Positions 32,336-39,930 of a stretch of DNA of 64,000 bases are shown here, piece after piece. A model generated the notes under the pieces. The model worked only from the letters and a program-made list of their open reading frames with translations. It was not told the origin of the DNA and did not search any database. The stretch spans positions 111,195 through 175,194 of the forward strand of contig NZ_JANIPJ010000010.1 of NCBI RefSeq assembly GCF_024623455.1. The letters are read 5' to 3'. Every line of letters starts with the position of its first letter. The first letter of the stretch is position 1. The stretch is from Paenibacillus soyae (GTDB lineage Bacteria > Bacillota > Bacilli > Paenibacillales > Paenibacillaceae). The position numbers and the translations under genes are program-made.

Positions 32336-32400
32336 CAAAAAAGAGCGGCGGCGTGCCGCGGGAGAACGCAATTTTCTCCCGGCACGCCGCCGCTTTTTTG
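32336..32400. terminator. Strong bidirectional terminator between array 3 and purA
   Basis: AAAAAAGAGCGGCGGCGTGCC is complementary to GGCACGCCGCCGCTTTTTT, with a further GGGAGAA/TTCTCCC stem inside. A-run and T-run on the two sides let it end transcription from both directions, mainly purA on the minus strand. Confidence 0.95.
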
Positions 32401-32417
32401 GTCCGACTCGTACGCCG

Positions 32418-33704
32418 TTAGTTGCCTCGCTCAATAAGCTGCTCCCGATCTGGGCCGATGGAGACGTAGGTGATCCGAGTTCGAATGGAAGCCTCGATGA
32501 ACTCCACGTACTGCCTAGCCGCCTTCGGCAGCTCATTGAAGGAGCGCACCCCCGTTATGTCGCAGCTCCAGCCCTGCAGCGACTGAAGCACGGGCTTCGC
32601 CGTATCCAGCTTGGACAAGGCGGGGAATTGCTCCGTCACGCTGCCGTCCTCTAGCTCGTACGCGACGCAGACCGGAATCTCTTCCATAAATCCGAGCACG
32701 TCAAGGTTGGTAAGCGCCACCCCGGTCGCGCCCTGCACCATGCAGCCATAGCGGGTCGCGACGGCGTCGAACCAGCCGACCCGGCGCGGCCGGCCGGTCG
32801 TTGCGCCGTACTCGCCGGCCGAGCCCCCGCGTCTGCGGAGCTCTTCCGCTTCCATGCCGAAGAGCTCGGTGACGAACGGTCCCGCGCCGACGCAGCTGGA
32901 GTAAGCTTTGGTCACCGCCAGAATGTCCGTAATCGCATAAGGCGGCACGCCGGCGCCGACGGGCGCGAAGCCGGCGAGCGTGGAGGAGGAAGTCGAATAC
33001 GGATAAATGCCGTGATCCGGATCGCGCAGCGCGCCCAGCTGGCCTTCGAGCAGGATGCGCTCGCCCTTCAAGCAGGCCTCATGCAGCATGACGGTCGTGT
33101 CGCAGACGAAAGGCCGCAGCTTCTCCGCCTGCGCCAGCAACGCAGGCATCAGCTCCTCGGGACGAATCGTATCCCGTCCGTACAGCTGCGCTAGCAAAAT
33201 GTTTTTCGCCTCAAGGGACTGCGTCAACCGCTGCAGCAGCCGGGCTTCGTCATACAGATCGGCGAGCTGCACGCCGAGCTTCGCGTATTTGTCCGAGTAG
33301 AAGGGGGCGATGCCCTTCTTGGTCGAGCCGAACCCGCGAGCGCCGAGCCGCTCCTCCTCCAGCTCGTCGAACAAGCGGTGAACCGGCAGCACGACCTGCG
33401 CCCTGTTCGACACGCGGATGATCGGCTCGGGCACGCCTCTCTCCAGCAGCTGCTCTCTCTCCGACAAGAACGCCTCGATATCAAGCGCCGTCCCTGGTCC
33501 GATCACGTTCACGATGTCCGGGTTGAACACGCCGGACGGCAGCATATGGAGCGCGAACTTCCCGTAGGGATTAATGATCGTATGCCCCGCGTTGCTGCCT
33601 CCTTGGTACCGGACGACGTAGCGGGCTTCCGCCGCGAGCACGTCCGTCATTTTGCCTTTGCCTTCGTCTCCCCAATTCGCTCCCACTATCGCCGTAACCG
33701 TCAT
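32418..33704 (-). CDS. Adenylosuccinate synthetase, divergent PurA paralogue
   Basis: A 428-residue PurA-family protein; PurA joins IMP and aspartate with GTP. Asp13 of WGDEGKGK and His41 of SNAGHT, the catalytic pair, are in place, and TTGRPRRVGWFD is conserved. Other parts diverge: the canonical EGAQGTLLDID segment reads EGQLGALRDPD, so the Gln that contacts IMP (Gln224 in E. coli) is replaced by Leu, and IGNGVVVDP reads IGPGTALDI. ATG 33704 has GGGAGG seven bases upstream. It stands alone, opposite a LysR regulator, not with pur genes. It may be a paralogue with a changed substrate or an adaptively regulated isozyme; the housekeeping purA is expected elsewhere. Confidence 0.88.
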   Translation of the reverse strand: MTVTAIVGANWGDEGKGKMTDVLAAEARYVVRYQGGSNAGHTIINPYGKFALHMLPSGVFNPDIVNVIGPGTALDIEAFLSEREQLLERGVPEPIIRVSNRAQVVLPVHRLFDELEEERLGARGFGSTKKGIAPFYSDKYAKLGVQLADLYDEARLLQRLTQSLEAKNILLAQLYGRDTIRPEELMPALLAQAEKLRPFVCDTTVMLHEACLKGERILLEGQLGALRDPDHGIYPYSTSSSTLAGFAPVGAGVPPYAITDILAVTKAYSSCVGAGPFVTELFGMEAEELRRRGGSAGEYGATTGRPRRVGWFDAVATRYGCMVQGATGVALTNLDVLGFMEEIPVCVAYELEDGSVTEQFPALSKLDTAKPVLQSLQGWSCDITGVRSFNELPKAARQYVEFIEASIRTRITYVSIGPDREQLIERGN

Positions 33705-33721
33705 AGTAACGCCTCCCGATC

Positions 33722-33780
33722 TTGTTTTCCCTTACAGCGATCATTATAATTCGAGATATATCCATTAGTGAAATTGATAT
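33722..33780. promoter_or_regulatory. Divergent promoters and probable LysR operator
   Basis: For the lysR gene, TTGTTT (33722-33727) and TATAAT (33745-33750) have a 17-base spacer. The -10 lies in a palindrome, ATTATAAT (33743-33750), which also gives TATAAT on the minus strand for purA. ATATC-N13-GATAT (33758-33762 and 33776-33780) is an interrupted dyad of LysR type placed to cover both starts. Confidence 0.65.
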
Positions 33781-33815
33781 TCGTAATGACATCTATAAAT
33801 AGGAGTAATGCCAAT

Positions 33816-34697
33816 ATGGAAAATAATACGGAATGGTACCGCGTCTTCTATTGGACCGCGAAGCTCGGCAGCCTGACGAAGGCGGCGGATCGCCTGCACA
33901 TTACGCAGCCAGCCGTCAGCCATACGCTGAAGCAGCTGGAAGGAAGCTTTGGCGGACCGCTGTTCTTCCGTTCGGCCAGAGGCGTGTCGTTAACGGCGGA
34001 AGGGGAGGCTCTCTTCCATTACGTGGAGCAGGCGTTCCGCATGTTGGAGTTGGGGGAGAAAACAATGGCCGAGATGCGGAGCCTAAGCCACGGAGAGATC
34101 AGCATCGGAGCGAGCGATACGCTGTGTAAGCACTTCCTGCTGCCCCGGCTGGAGAAGTTCCACCGCGATTATCCGGATATTCGGATCCGCGTGACGAACC
34201 GGACGACGCCGGAGACGCTCGCGCTGCTGAAGGAGGGGGCGATCGATTTCGGCATCGTCAATCTGCCGGCGTCGGATGACAAGGTCGAGTTTCGCGAGAG
34301 CGTTGTCCTGCAGGAATGCCTCGTCGGAGGCGCGGCGGCATACGCCGGGCTTGCTGTCGAACCGTTCCCGCTCGGGAGATTGAGCGAATATCCGCTGCTG
34401 CTCCTCGAGCCGGGCGGCAGCACGCGCCGCTTCCTAGATGGCTACGCCGAGGCAAACGGAGTGGAACTAAAGCCGGAATTCGAGCTCGGCAGCCTCGACC
34501 TCCTCGTTCAGTTCGCGCTGAGCGGCTTCGGCCTGACGTTCATGGCGAGAAGCTACATCGAAGAGGAGCTGGCCGCAGGCAAGCTGGTCGAGCTCCCGCT
34601 TGTCCCGCCGCCGCCCGTCCGCCATGTCGGGATCGCGACGCTGAAGGGCGTGCCATTGTCGGCCGCGGCGAAACGATTTTTGAACGAATTGTCCTGA
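33816..34697 (+). CDS. LysR family transcriptional regulator
   Basis: A 293-residue regulator with the N-terminal winged helix (VFYWTAKLGSLTKAADRLHITQPAVSHTLKQLEGSFGGPLFFRSARGVSLTAEG) and a two-lobed effector domain from about residue 90 (GEISIGASDTLCKHFLLPRLEKF). ATG 33816 is ten bases after AGGAG; an upstream in-frame ATG gives only a non-family extension. It is divergent from the purA paralogue with a shared control region, the classical LysR arrangement, so it probably controls that gene and itself. The effector is unknown. Confidence 0.94.
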   Translation: MENNTEWYRVFYWTAKLGSLTKAADRLHITQPAVSHTLKQLEGSFGGPLFFRSARGVSLTAEGEALFHYVEQAFRMLELGEKTMAEMRSLSHGEISIGASDTLCKHFLLPRLEKFHRDYPDIRIRVTNRTTPETLALLKEGAIDFGIVNLPASDDKVEFRESVVLQECLVGGAAAYAGLAVEPFPLGRLSEYPLLLLEPGGSTRRFLDGYAEANGVELKPEFELGSLDLLVQFALSGFGLTFMARSYIEEELAAGKLVELPLVPPPPVRHVGIATLKGVPLSAAAKRFLNELS

Positions 34698-34779
34698 ACG
34701 GCGAACGGAGCATTCGAAAAGAAATGGACGAGCGGCGGCTGTACTATAATGAAGGTAATGATAACAAACTGGAGGGGTC

Positions 34780-35181
34780 ATGGTGGCAAAGCTTACGGGT
34801 ACGCATCAAGTCGACGAATTCATGCAGCGGCTGGAACATCCGCTAAAGAGGGAGATCGAAGAAGTCCGCCGCATGCTGCAGGGCATGGACAGGGAGCTTG
34901 CCGAGCAAGTGAAATGGAATGCACCGAGCTTCTGTTACCGGAACGAGGATCGAGTGACGTTCAATCTTCGCGGCAACGGTTTTTTTCGGCTGGTGCTTCA
35001 CCGCGGGGCCAAGGCGTCCGTGGACTCCGTCGACATGAAGCCTTATTTCGAAGATATAGGCGGGTTGATGGAGTGGGCGGCGAACGACAGGGCGACGATC
35101 AAGCTGACCGGCATGGAGGATATCGAGGCCAAAAGCGGGCTGCTAATAGAAGCGGTCAGAAGGTGGGTGGACATCGAGTAA
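34780..35181 (+). CDS. DUF1801 domain protein (YdhG/YjdI-like)
   Basis: A 133-residue soluble protein starting at ATG 34780 just after GGAGGGG. The pattern HPLKREIEEVRRMLQGMDRELAEQVKWNAPSFCYRNEDRVTFNLRGNG matches DUF1801; one member (YdhG/FRA-like) is known as an iron-binding frataxin-type protein in B. subtilis, but most members lack a function. It ends before two terminators and is independent of the LysR gene (gap 82 bases). Confidence 0.85.
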   Translation: MVAKLTGTHQVDEFMQRLEHPLKREIEEVRRMLQGMDRELAEQVKWNAPSFCYRNEDRVTFNLRGNGFFRLVLHRGAKASVDSVDMKPYFEDIGGLMEWAANDRATIKLTGMEDIEAKSGLLIEAVRRWVDIE

Positions 35182-35230
35182 GGGGAACGAAGCAATTCCG
35201 CGATTTCTCCCGCCAAATGACTCCAAAATC

Positions 35231-35265
35231 AAAAAAATCCTACATGCTCGCAGGATTTATTTTAT
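35231..35265. terminator. Bidirectional terminator
   Basis: AAATCCT (35235-35241) pairs with AGGATTT (35252-35258). The minus strand gives seven T, the plus strand ATTTTATT, so it serves both the DUF1801 gene and the minus-strand AraC gene. Confidence 0.85.
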
Positions 35266-35281
35266 TACATACAGGTTGAAG

Positions 35282-35319
35282 ACGAAATGCTGCACTCGAG
35301 TGCAGCATTTCGTTTTTTT
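35282..35319 (+). terminator. Terminator made of a perfect 32-bp palindrome
   Basis: The bases 35282-35313 read ACGAAATGCTGCACTC and its exact complement, followed by seven T. The stem has no real loop in DNA form and is the strongest inverted repeat of the window. Confidence 0.92.
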
Positions 35320-35387
35320 CTTTACATGACAAATGCCCGAACACGGAGCTTTGTCATCAGCCTTCTTCTATTCGGGAGCATCAGTCG

Positions 35388-37658
35388 TCAAGCGGAGCCC
35401 CCGACGTTCCGCTTGCGGTACTCGCCCGGCGTAATGCCGGAGTAACGCTTGAACATGCGGATGAACGAATTGACGTTATGGTAGCCGACCGCGGAAGCCA
35501 CGTCCTGGATGCGCAGCTCCAGGTTCATGAGCAGCTCCTTGGCGCGTCCGATCCGCAGGTCGTTCAGGTAGTCGCTGAAGTTCGTGCCGGTCTTCTCCTT
35601 GAAGTAGCTGGAGAGGTAGCCCGGCGTAATGTTCAGCTTATCCGCGACGAGATCGAGATTGATGTCCTCTCCCAGATGGCCGTCCAAATACTCGGTCACG
35701 AAGGTCGTGATCGGATCCTTCGTCTCCGTCCTCGCGCGGATGGCGGACAAGGCGGGGCGGATCCGTTCGCGGAACCATCCCCGGTACTGCTCCGCCGAAT
35801 AGAAGCGGTCGAAGCCGGACGGGTCGGCCGGCTTGACGCCGGCGTCGCCGGAGGAATCCGGCACGTTCAGCTTCGCCAGCGCCTTCTCGACCTGCTCGGC
35901 GACGCCGCGGGCGTAAGCCTGGAAATCCGCGGCGGGCGCATCCTTCTTGGCCAGCTGCTCGAGATGGCGGTCCACCCACTCGAAGACGGCTTCCTCGCTG
36001 CCGGACAGAAGGCGGGCCTGCAGCTCCTCGCGCTGCGTCACCTTCATCGGAAGGGCGCGATTGCCGGAGGAACGGGGCTCCGCGATAATCTGCGTCTCCC
36101 CGGTCAGCCGCTTCTCCTTCAGCAGCTGCAGGAGCTGCTCGTAGGCGAGAGTGACCGGCGTATCCTCCGGATAGACCGGGCTGACGGCGATCGTCAGGCA
36201 GAGATAGTCCTCGGCCCCCAGCAACTCCTTCAGCGTGTGCAGGATGCGCAGCACCTCGCTCTGCGAGCCCGGCTGGAAGAGCAGGGACATGAGCTGGTTA
36301 TGCTCGATCTGCAGCGTGACGGGCTCCTCGCCGAGGCTGGAGAACAAGCCGTGCACGAGCTTCCGGAGGAGCTGGATTTCCTGCTCGTATTCCGAATCGG
36401 TGTTTTTGAACCCGATTTCGTAGAGGACGGCGGCATACGGCTCGTTCAGCTGCACCGCGTCCTCCAGCTCCGTCAGGTGCAGGTTCATCGGAATGTTCTT
36501 CACCTTGTTGGTGTAAGCGTATTGGCGCACCAGCGAGTTCTTCTGAAGCAGATCCTTGCGGATCTGCTCGTTGTCGTCCATGATGCTGCTCATGCGGTCG
36601 CCGATGATCGCGAACTCCTTGATCGAGCTTGCCGGCAGCGGCAGCTCCTGCTTGCGCTCGAGCATGGCGACGATGCGCTTCAGCGGATGGTTCAGCCGGA
36701 GGCTGAACAAGGCGGCACCGACGATACTGACGAGAACGGCTACGACGAGCAGTGTCACGAGCAGAATGTTCAGCTTCATCATCTCGGCGGTAATGCTCTT
36801 GATCGGCGCGACTCGCACGTAGGTGAAGCCGGTGTCCGCGCCCTGCTCATAGAAATAATAGTTCCCGCCGCTCTGCTCGTGGCGTTTGCCATCTTCGAAG
36901 GAAGAAGGGGAACGGACCGCGGTGTCGCCATGCGAAGAGAACAGCGTCCGTCCTTCCGGGTCCAGGATGTAGAAGGGCTCTCCCGTATTGGCGTAAGCGG
37001 AGTACAGCTTGCGAGGGTCCATCATGACGATGCAGTAGACGTCCTCGTAAGGTGCGGCCTTAATGACGAGCGGGAGCTGCAGGCCGAGCGACCGAACGTT
37101 GCCCATCGACTCCTCGGTGAAAACGGCGGCGGGCAGGATCCGCATTAGGTAGTTGTCGGTCGACAGGCCGTCCCAGTAGGAAGGGGGATAGGCATCGCTG
37201 GCATAATAGCTGGCGAACATGTCCGAGGCGCTGCTGGTGCCCTCCTTCTCGAGCACGTATCCGGCTTGCTTGAAGTATAGAATGAAGTTTTCGACATGCA
37301 GGAACGGATTCGTGTACAGCTCGGCCAGATCGGTTTTGACCTCGTTCATCTTATCGTACCGGCGGTTGCTCTCCACGTTGCTCAGAATGCCGATGTTCGC
37401 GATCCAACGGTCGGATTGGGTGAGCGAGAGGATCATGTTCTGCGTCATGCGGAAGTGGTTCTCGTAGCTCTCTACCGTCTGCTTGATGCCGAGCTCGTTG
37501 TACCGGACGATTTCGTCGTACAGTTTATTGCGCAAATATAAATAGGAAAAAACGTTAAAGGCGGCCAGCAGCAGAATAACGCTGAGGAAGCTGGCCATCA
37601 GCTTGACGAGCAGCGTGCCCGGCGCAAAGCCCAGCTTGAATGTGGACAATCCCTTCAT
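35388..37658 (-). CDS. Membrane-spanning AraC family regulator (YesS/LplR-like)
   Basis: A 756-residue one-component regulator. Start ATG 37658 has GGAGGTGGGG upstream; the frame continues upstream but with a Pro/Arg-rich, non-family sequence. TM1 is about residues 18-40, an extracytoplasmic domain about 45-295, TM2 about 305-330, then a HAMP-like linker and a ~300-residue middle part, and the C-terminal AraC helix-turn-helix pair (LDLVADKLNITPGYLSSYFKEKTG and IQDVASAVGYHNVNSFIRMFKRYSGITPGEYRK). Such proteins sense a ligand outside and bind DNA inside without phosphorylation. It is divergent from the amino-sugar operon and probably activates it. Confidence 0.92.
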   Translation of the reverse strand: MKGLSTFKLGFAPGTLLVKLMASFLSVILLLAAFNVFSYLYLRNKLYDEIVRYNELGIKQTVESYENHFRMTQNMILSLTQSDRWIANIGILSNVESNRRYDKMNEVKTDLAELYTNPFLHVENFILYFKQAGYVLEKEGTSSASDMFASYYASDAYPPSYWDGLSTDNYLMRILPAAVFTEESMGNVRSLGLQLPLVIKAAPYEDVYCIVMMDPRKLYSAYANTGEPFYILDPEGRTLFSSHGDTAVRSPSSFEDGKRHEQSGGNYYFYEQGADTGFTYVRVAPIKSITAEMMKLNILLVTLLVVAVLVSIVGAALFSLRLNHPLKRIVAMLERKQELPLPASSIKEFAIIGDRMSSIMDDNEQIRKDLLQKNSLVRQYAYTNKVKNIPMNLHLTELEDAVQLNEPYAAVLYEIGFKNTDSEYEQEIQLLRKLVHGLFSSLGEEPVTLQIEHNQLMSLLFQPGSQSEVLRILHTLKELLGAEDYLCLTIAVSPVYPEDTPVTLAYEQLLQLLKEKRLTGETQIIAEPRSSGNRALPMKVTQREELQARLLSGSEEAVFEWVDRHLEQLAKKDAPAADFQAYARGVAEQVEKALAKLNVPDSSGDAGVKPADPSGFDRFYSAEQYRGWFRERIRPALSAIRARTETKDPITTFVTEYLDGHLGEDINLDLVADKLNITPGYLSSYFKEKTGTNFSDYLNDLRIGRAKELLMNLELRIQDVASAVGYHNVNSFIRMFKRYSGITPGEYRKRNVGGSA

Positions 37659-38007
37659 CGTTGACCCCACCTCCGGATGACGGCGGAGTATGCCGATTTG
37701 CGGAAATATCCGCATATCCGCATATTCCGTTTTCTCTTTCTGAAATCGGCCTGGACGCCTTGGCGGCGCGCGCGGCGCGGGAGGCGCCCTGTTCTTGTAC
37801 GTTCTATCATACGGCCGGGAGGTCCGGGGGACAATATGCACTTTTCATCTTTTATACACATCTCTCCCGATATTCGATAATTTGTTGATCTACATTGCTA
37901 TGTGAGGATTTATTTCATGAGATATTGCGATTTATACTTCAATCACAAGGTTCACGCCAATTGCGGCAGATAACCTGACATCTACCAACCGTCGAGGAGA
38001 AATGTGT
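37659..38007. promoter_or_regulatory. Control region between the AraC regulator and the amino-sugar operon
   Basis: The regulator-proximal part contains three tandem 8-base repeats, ATATCCGC, ATATCCGC, ATATTCCG (37706-37729), the first of which ends the palindrome GCGGA-AATA-TCCGC (37700-37713). These are candidate operators. The half next to the transporter (37840-37980) is AT-rich and should hold the promoter, but no -35/-10 pair is clear. GAGGAGA at 37994 is the ribosome binding site of the first permease. Confidence 0.5.
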
Positions 38008-38982
38008 ATGGCTCATACGAGTGTTACGCCTGGCGTGCCTGACGCGGAGGAAGCTCTCGCGTTCGAGCGCCGAAGACCGGACAAGTGGAGGCGGATGTGG
38101 CAGCAGAACAAATATTTGTGGCTTCTCTTCCTGCCCTGCCTGATCTACTATCTCATCTTCCGTTACGCCCCGATGTTCGGGCTCGTGATCACGTTCAAGG
38201 ATTACAATTTGTTCAGGGGCGTCTGGGCGAGCGATTGGGTCGGCTTCAAATATTACCGGATGTTCCTGGAGAATCCCGACTTCCTGCTGCTCATGAAAAA
38301 CACGTTCGTGCTCGGCGTCATGAACCTGGCGTTCGGCTTCCCGGCTCCGATCATTCTGGCGCTGCTGCTGAACGAGGTCCGCAAGGCGGCGTTCAAGAGG
38401 TTCGTGCAGACGGTCAGCTATCTGCCCCACTTCATCTCCAACGTCATCGTCGCGAGCATGGTCATCATGTTCCTGTCGCCGACAGGCGGCCTCATTAACG
38501 AGATGATCGTCGCGCTAGGCTTCGAGCCAATCAATTTTATGAACGAGCCGGGCCTGTTCCGGGGCATCTACGTCCTGTCGGAAATTTGGCAGCATATCGG
38601 CTGGGAGACGATCATTTATTTGGCGGCGCTGACCGCGGTCGACCCTCAGCTCTACGAGGCGGCCAGCATCGACGGGGCCAGCCGGATGCGCAAGCTGTGG
38701 CACGTCACGCTGCCCGGCATCTCGTTCGCGATCGTCATCACGCTCATTCTGAACATCGGCTCGGTGCTCGAGATCGGCTTCGAGAAGGTATTCCTGATGC
38801 AGAATCCGGCCATCTACGAGACCGCCGACATCATCAGCACCTATGTATACCGGGTCGGCATGGAGCAGGGCAACTTCAGCTACGGCGCCGCGATCGACCT
38901 GTTCATGGGCATCATCAGCCTGATCTTCATCTATACCGCGAACTTCATCAGTCGGCGCGTCAGCGAGACGAGCATATGGTAG
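38008..38982 (+). CDS. Sugar ABC transporter permease (LplB type)
   Basis: A 324-residue CUT1 permease with six membrane segments (KYLWLLFLPCLIYYLIFRYAP first) and the EAA loop LYEAASIDGASRMRKLWHVTLPGI. ATG 38008 lies seven bases after GAGGAGA; the ATG at 38002 is too close. It pairs with the next permease and the lipoprotein at 39931. The N-terminal 35-residue cytoplasmic tail and the RYAPMFGLVITFKDYN segment are typical for the LplB/YtcP group, which handle complex oligosaccharides in Paenibacillaceae. An external MsmX-type ATPase is assumed. Confidence 0.95.
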   Translation: MAHTSVTPGVPDAEEALAFERRRPDKWRRMWQQNKYLWLLFLPCLIYYLIFRYAPMFGLVITFKDYNLFRGVWASDWVGFKYYRMFLENPDFLLLMKNTFVLGVMNLAFGFPAPIILALLLNEVRKAAFKRFVQTVSYLPHFISNVIVASMVIMFLSPTGGLINEMIVALGFEPINFMNEPGLFRGIYVLSEIWQHIGWETIIYLAALTAVDPQLYEAASIDGASRMRKLWHVTLPGISFAIVITLILNIGSVLEIGFEKVFLMQNPAIYETADIISTYVYRVGMEQGNFSYGAAIDLFMGIISLIFIYTANFISRRVSETSIW

Positions 38983-38998
38983 CAGGGAGGAGAACGTT

Positions 38999-39868
38999 AT
39001 GAAGCTGAATAAAATAAGCCCGTTCCACGTCGTCAGCACGGTCATCCTGCTATTCGTGGTCATCGTGACCTTGTACCCGTTCCTTCATATGCTCGCGGTG
39101 TCGCTCAGCGGCGACGCGTACGTCATGAAGAACGAAGTGACGATCTGGCCCAAAGGCTTGAACTTCAATATGTACGAAATCGTGCTCGGGGATCCGAAAA
39201 TGTGGAACGCGATCAAAAATACGATCGTCTATACGGCGCTCGGCACCTCGATCGCCCTGGTCGTCACCTCGATGGGCGCCTACGCGCTGTCCCGGACGTA
39301 CATGGCCTTCCGCAAAGGGTTCATGATGATGATCGTGTTCACGATGTTTTTCGGCGGCGGCATGATCCCGACGTTCCTCGTCGTCCGCTCCCTCGGCTTC
39401 GTCGACACGATCTGGGGCATGGTCATCCCGGGCGCGGTCAGCACCTGGAATCTCATTCTGATGCGGACCTTCTTCGCCGGCATCCCCAAGGAGCTGGAGG
39501 AGTCCGGGCGCATCGACGGTCTGAACGACATCGGCGTCTTCATGCGCATCATCGTGCCGCTGTCCAAAGCTTCCTTCGCTACAATCGCCCTCTTCTACGC
39601 GGTGGGCTTGTGGAATAATTTCATCTTCCCGCTCTTGTACCTGCGCACGCCGGATCTGTTCCCTCTGCAGGTGCTCCTGCGGAATCTCGTTCTGGCCGGC
39701 AGCGCTGCGTCGGGAGACGTGACCCAAATTGGAGGTGATAATCAAATCGTCGAAGAATCGTTAAAGTACGCGACCATCATGGTCTCGTCGCTGCCGATTC
39801 TGATGGTGTATCCTTTCATTCAGAAGTATTTCGTTAAGGGGGCTATGATCGGGGCGGTCAAAGGCTGA
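38999..39868 (+). CDS. Sugar ABC transporter permease (LplC type)
   Basis: A 289-residue permease, ATG 38999 after GGGAGGAG. Six membrane segments, EAA loop ELEESGRIDGLNDIGVFMRIIVPLSKA, family tail KYFVKGAMIGAVKG. It starts 16 bases after the LplB stop and forms the translocation pore with it. Confidence 0.95.
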   Translation: MKLNKISPFHVVSTVILLFVVIVTLYPFLHMLAVSLSGDAYVMKNEVTIWPKGLNFNMYEIVLGDPKMWNAIKNTIVYTALGTSIALVVTSMGAYALSRTYMAFRKGFMMMIVFTMFFGGGMIPTFLVVRSLGFVDTIWGMVIPGAVSTWNLILMRTFFAGIPKELEESGRIDGLNDIGVFMRIIVPLSKASFATIALFYAVGLWNNFIFPLLYLRTPDLFPLQVLLRNLVLAGSAASGDVTQIGGDNQIVEESLKYATIMVSSLPILMVYPFIQKYFVKGAMIGAVKG

Positions 39869-39930
39869 CGGTTTCCCGATCCGATGAAGCAAGCGCAATC
39901 GTACGTATATCTAATAAGGGAGTTGTTCAC

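Noticed and set aside
32043-32654. 203-codon plus-strand frame through array 3 into purA
   Set aside because: It has no ribosome binding site, consists of repeat translation followed by purA antisense, and crosses a strong terminator.
32418-33704. PurZ-type aminoadenine (Z-genome) synthase
   Set aside because: PurZ proteins replace the catalytic Asp of PurA. Here Asp13 and His41 are kept, and no phage genes are near.
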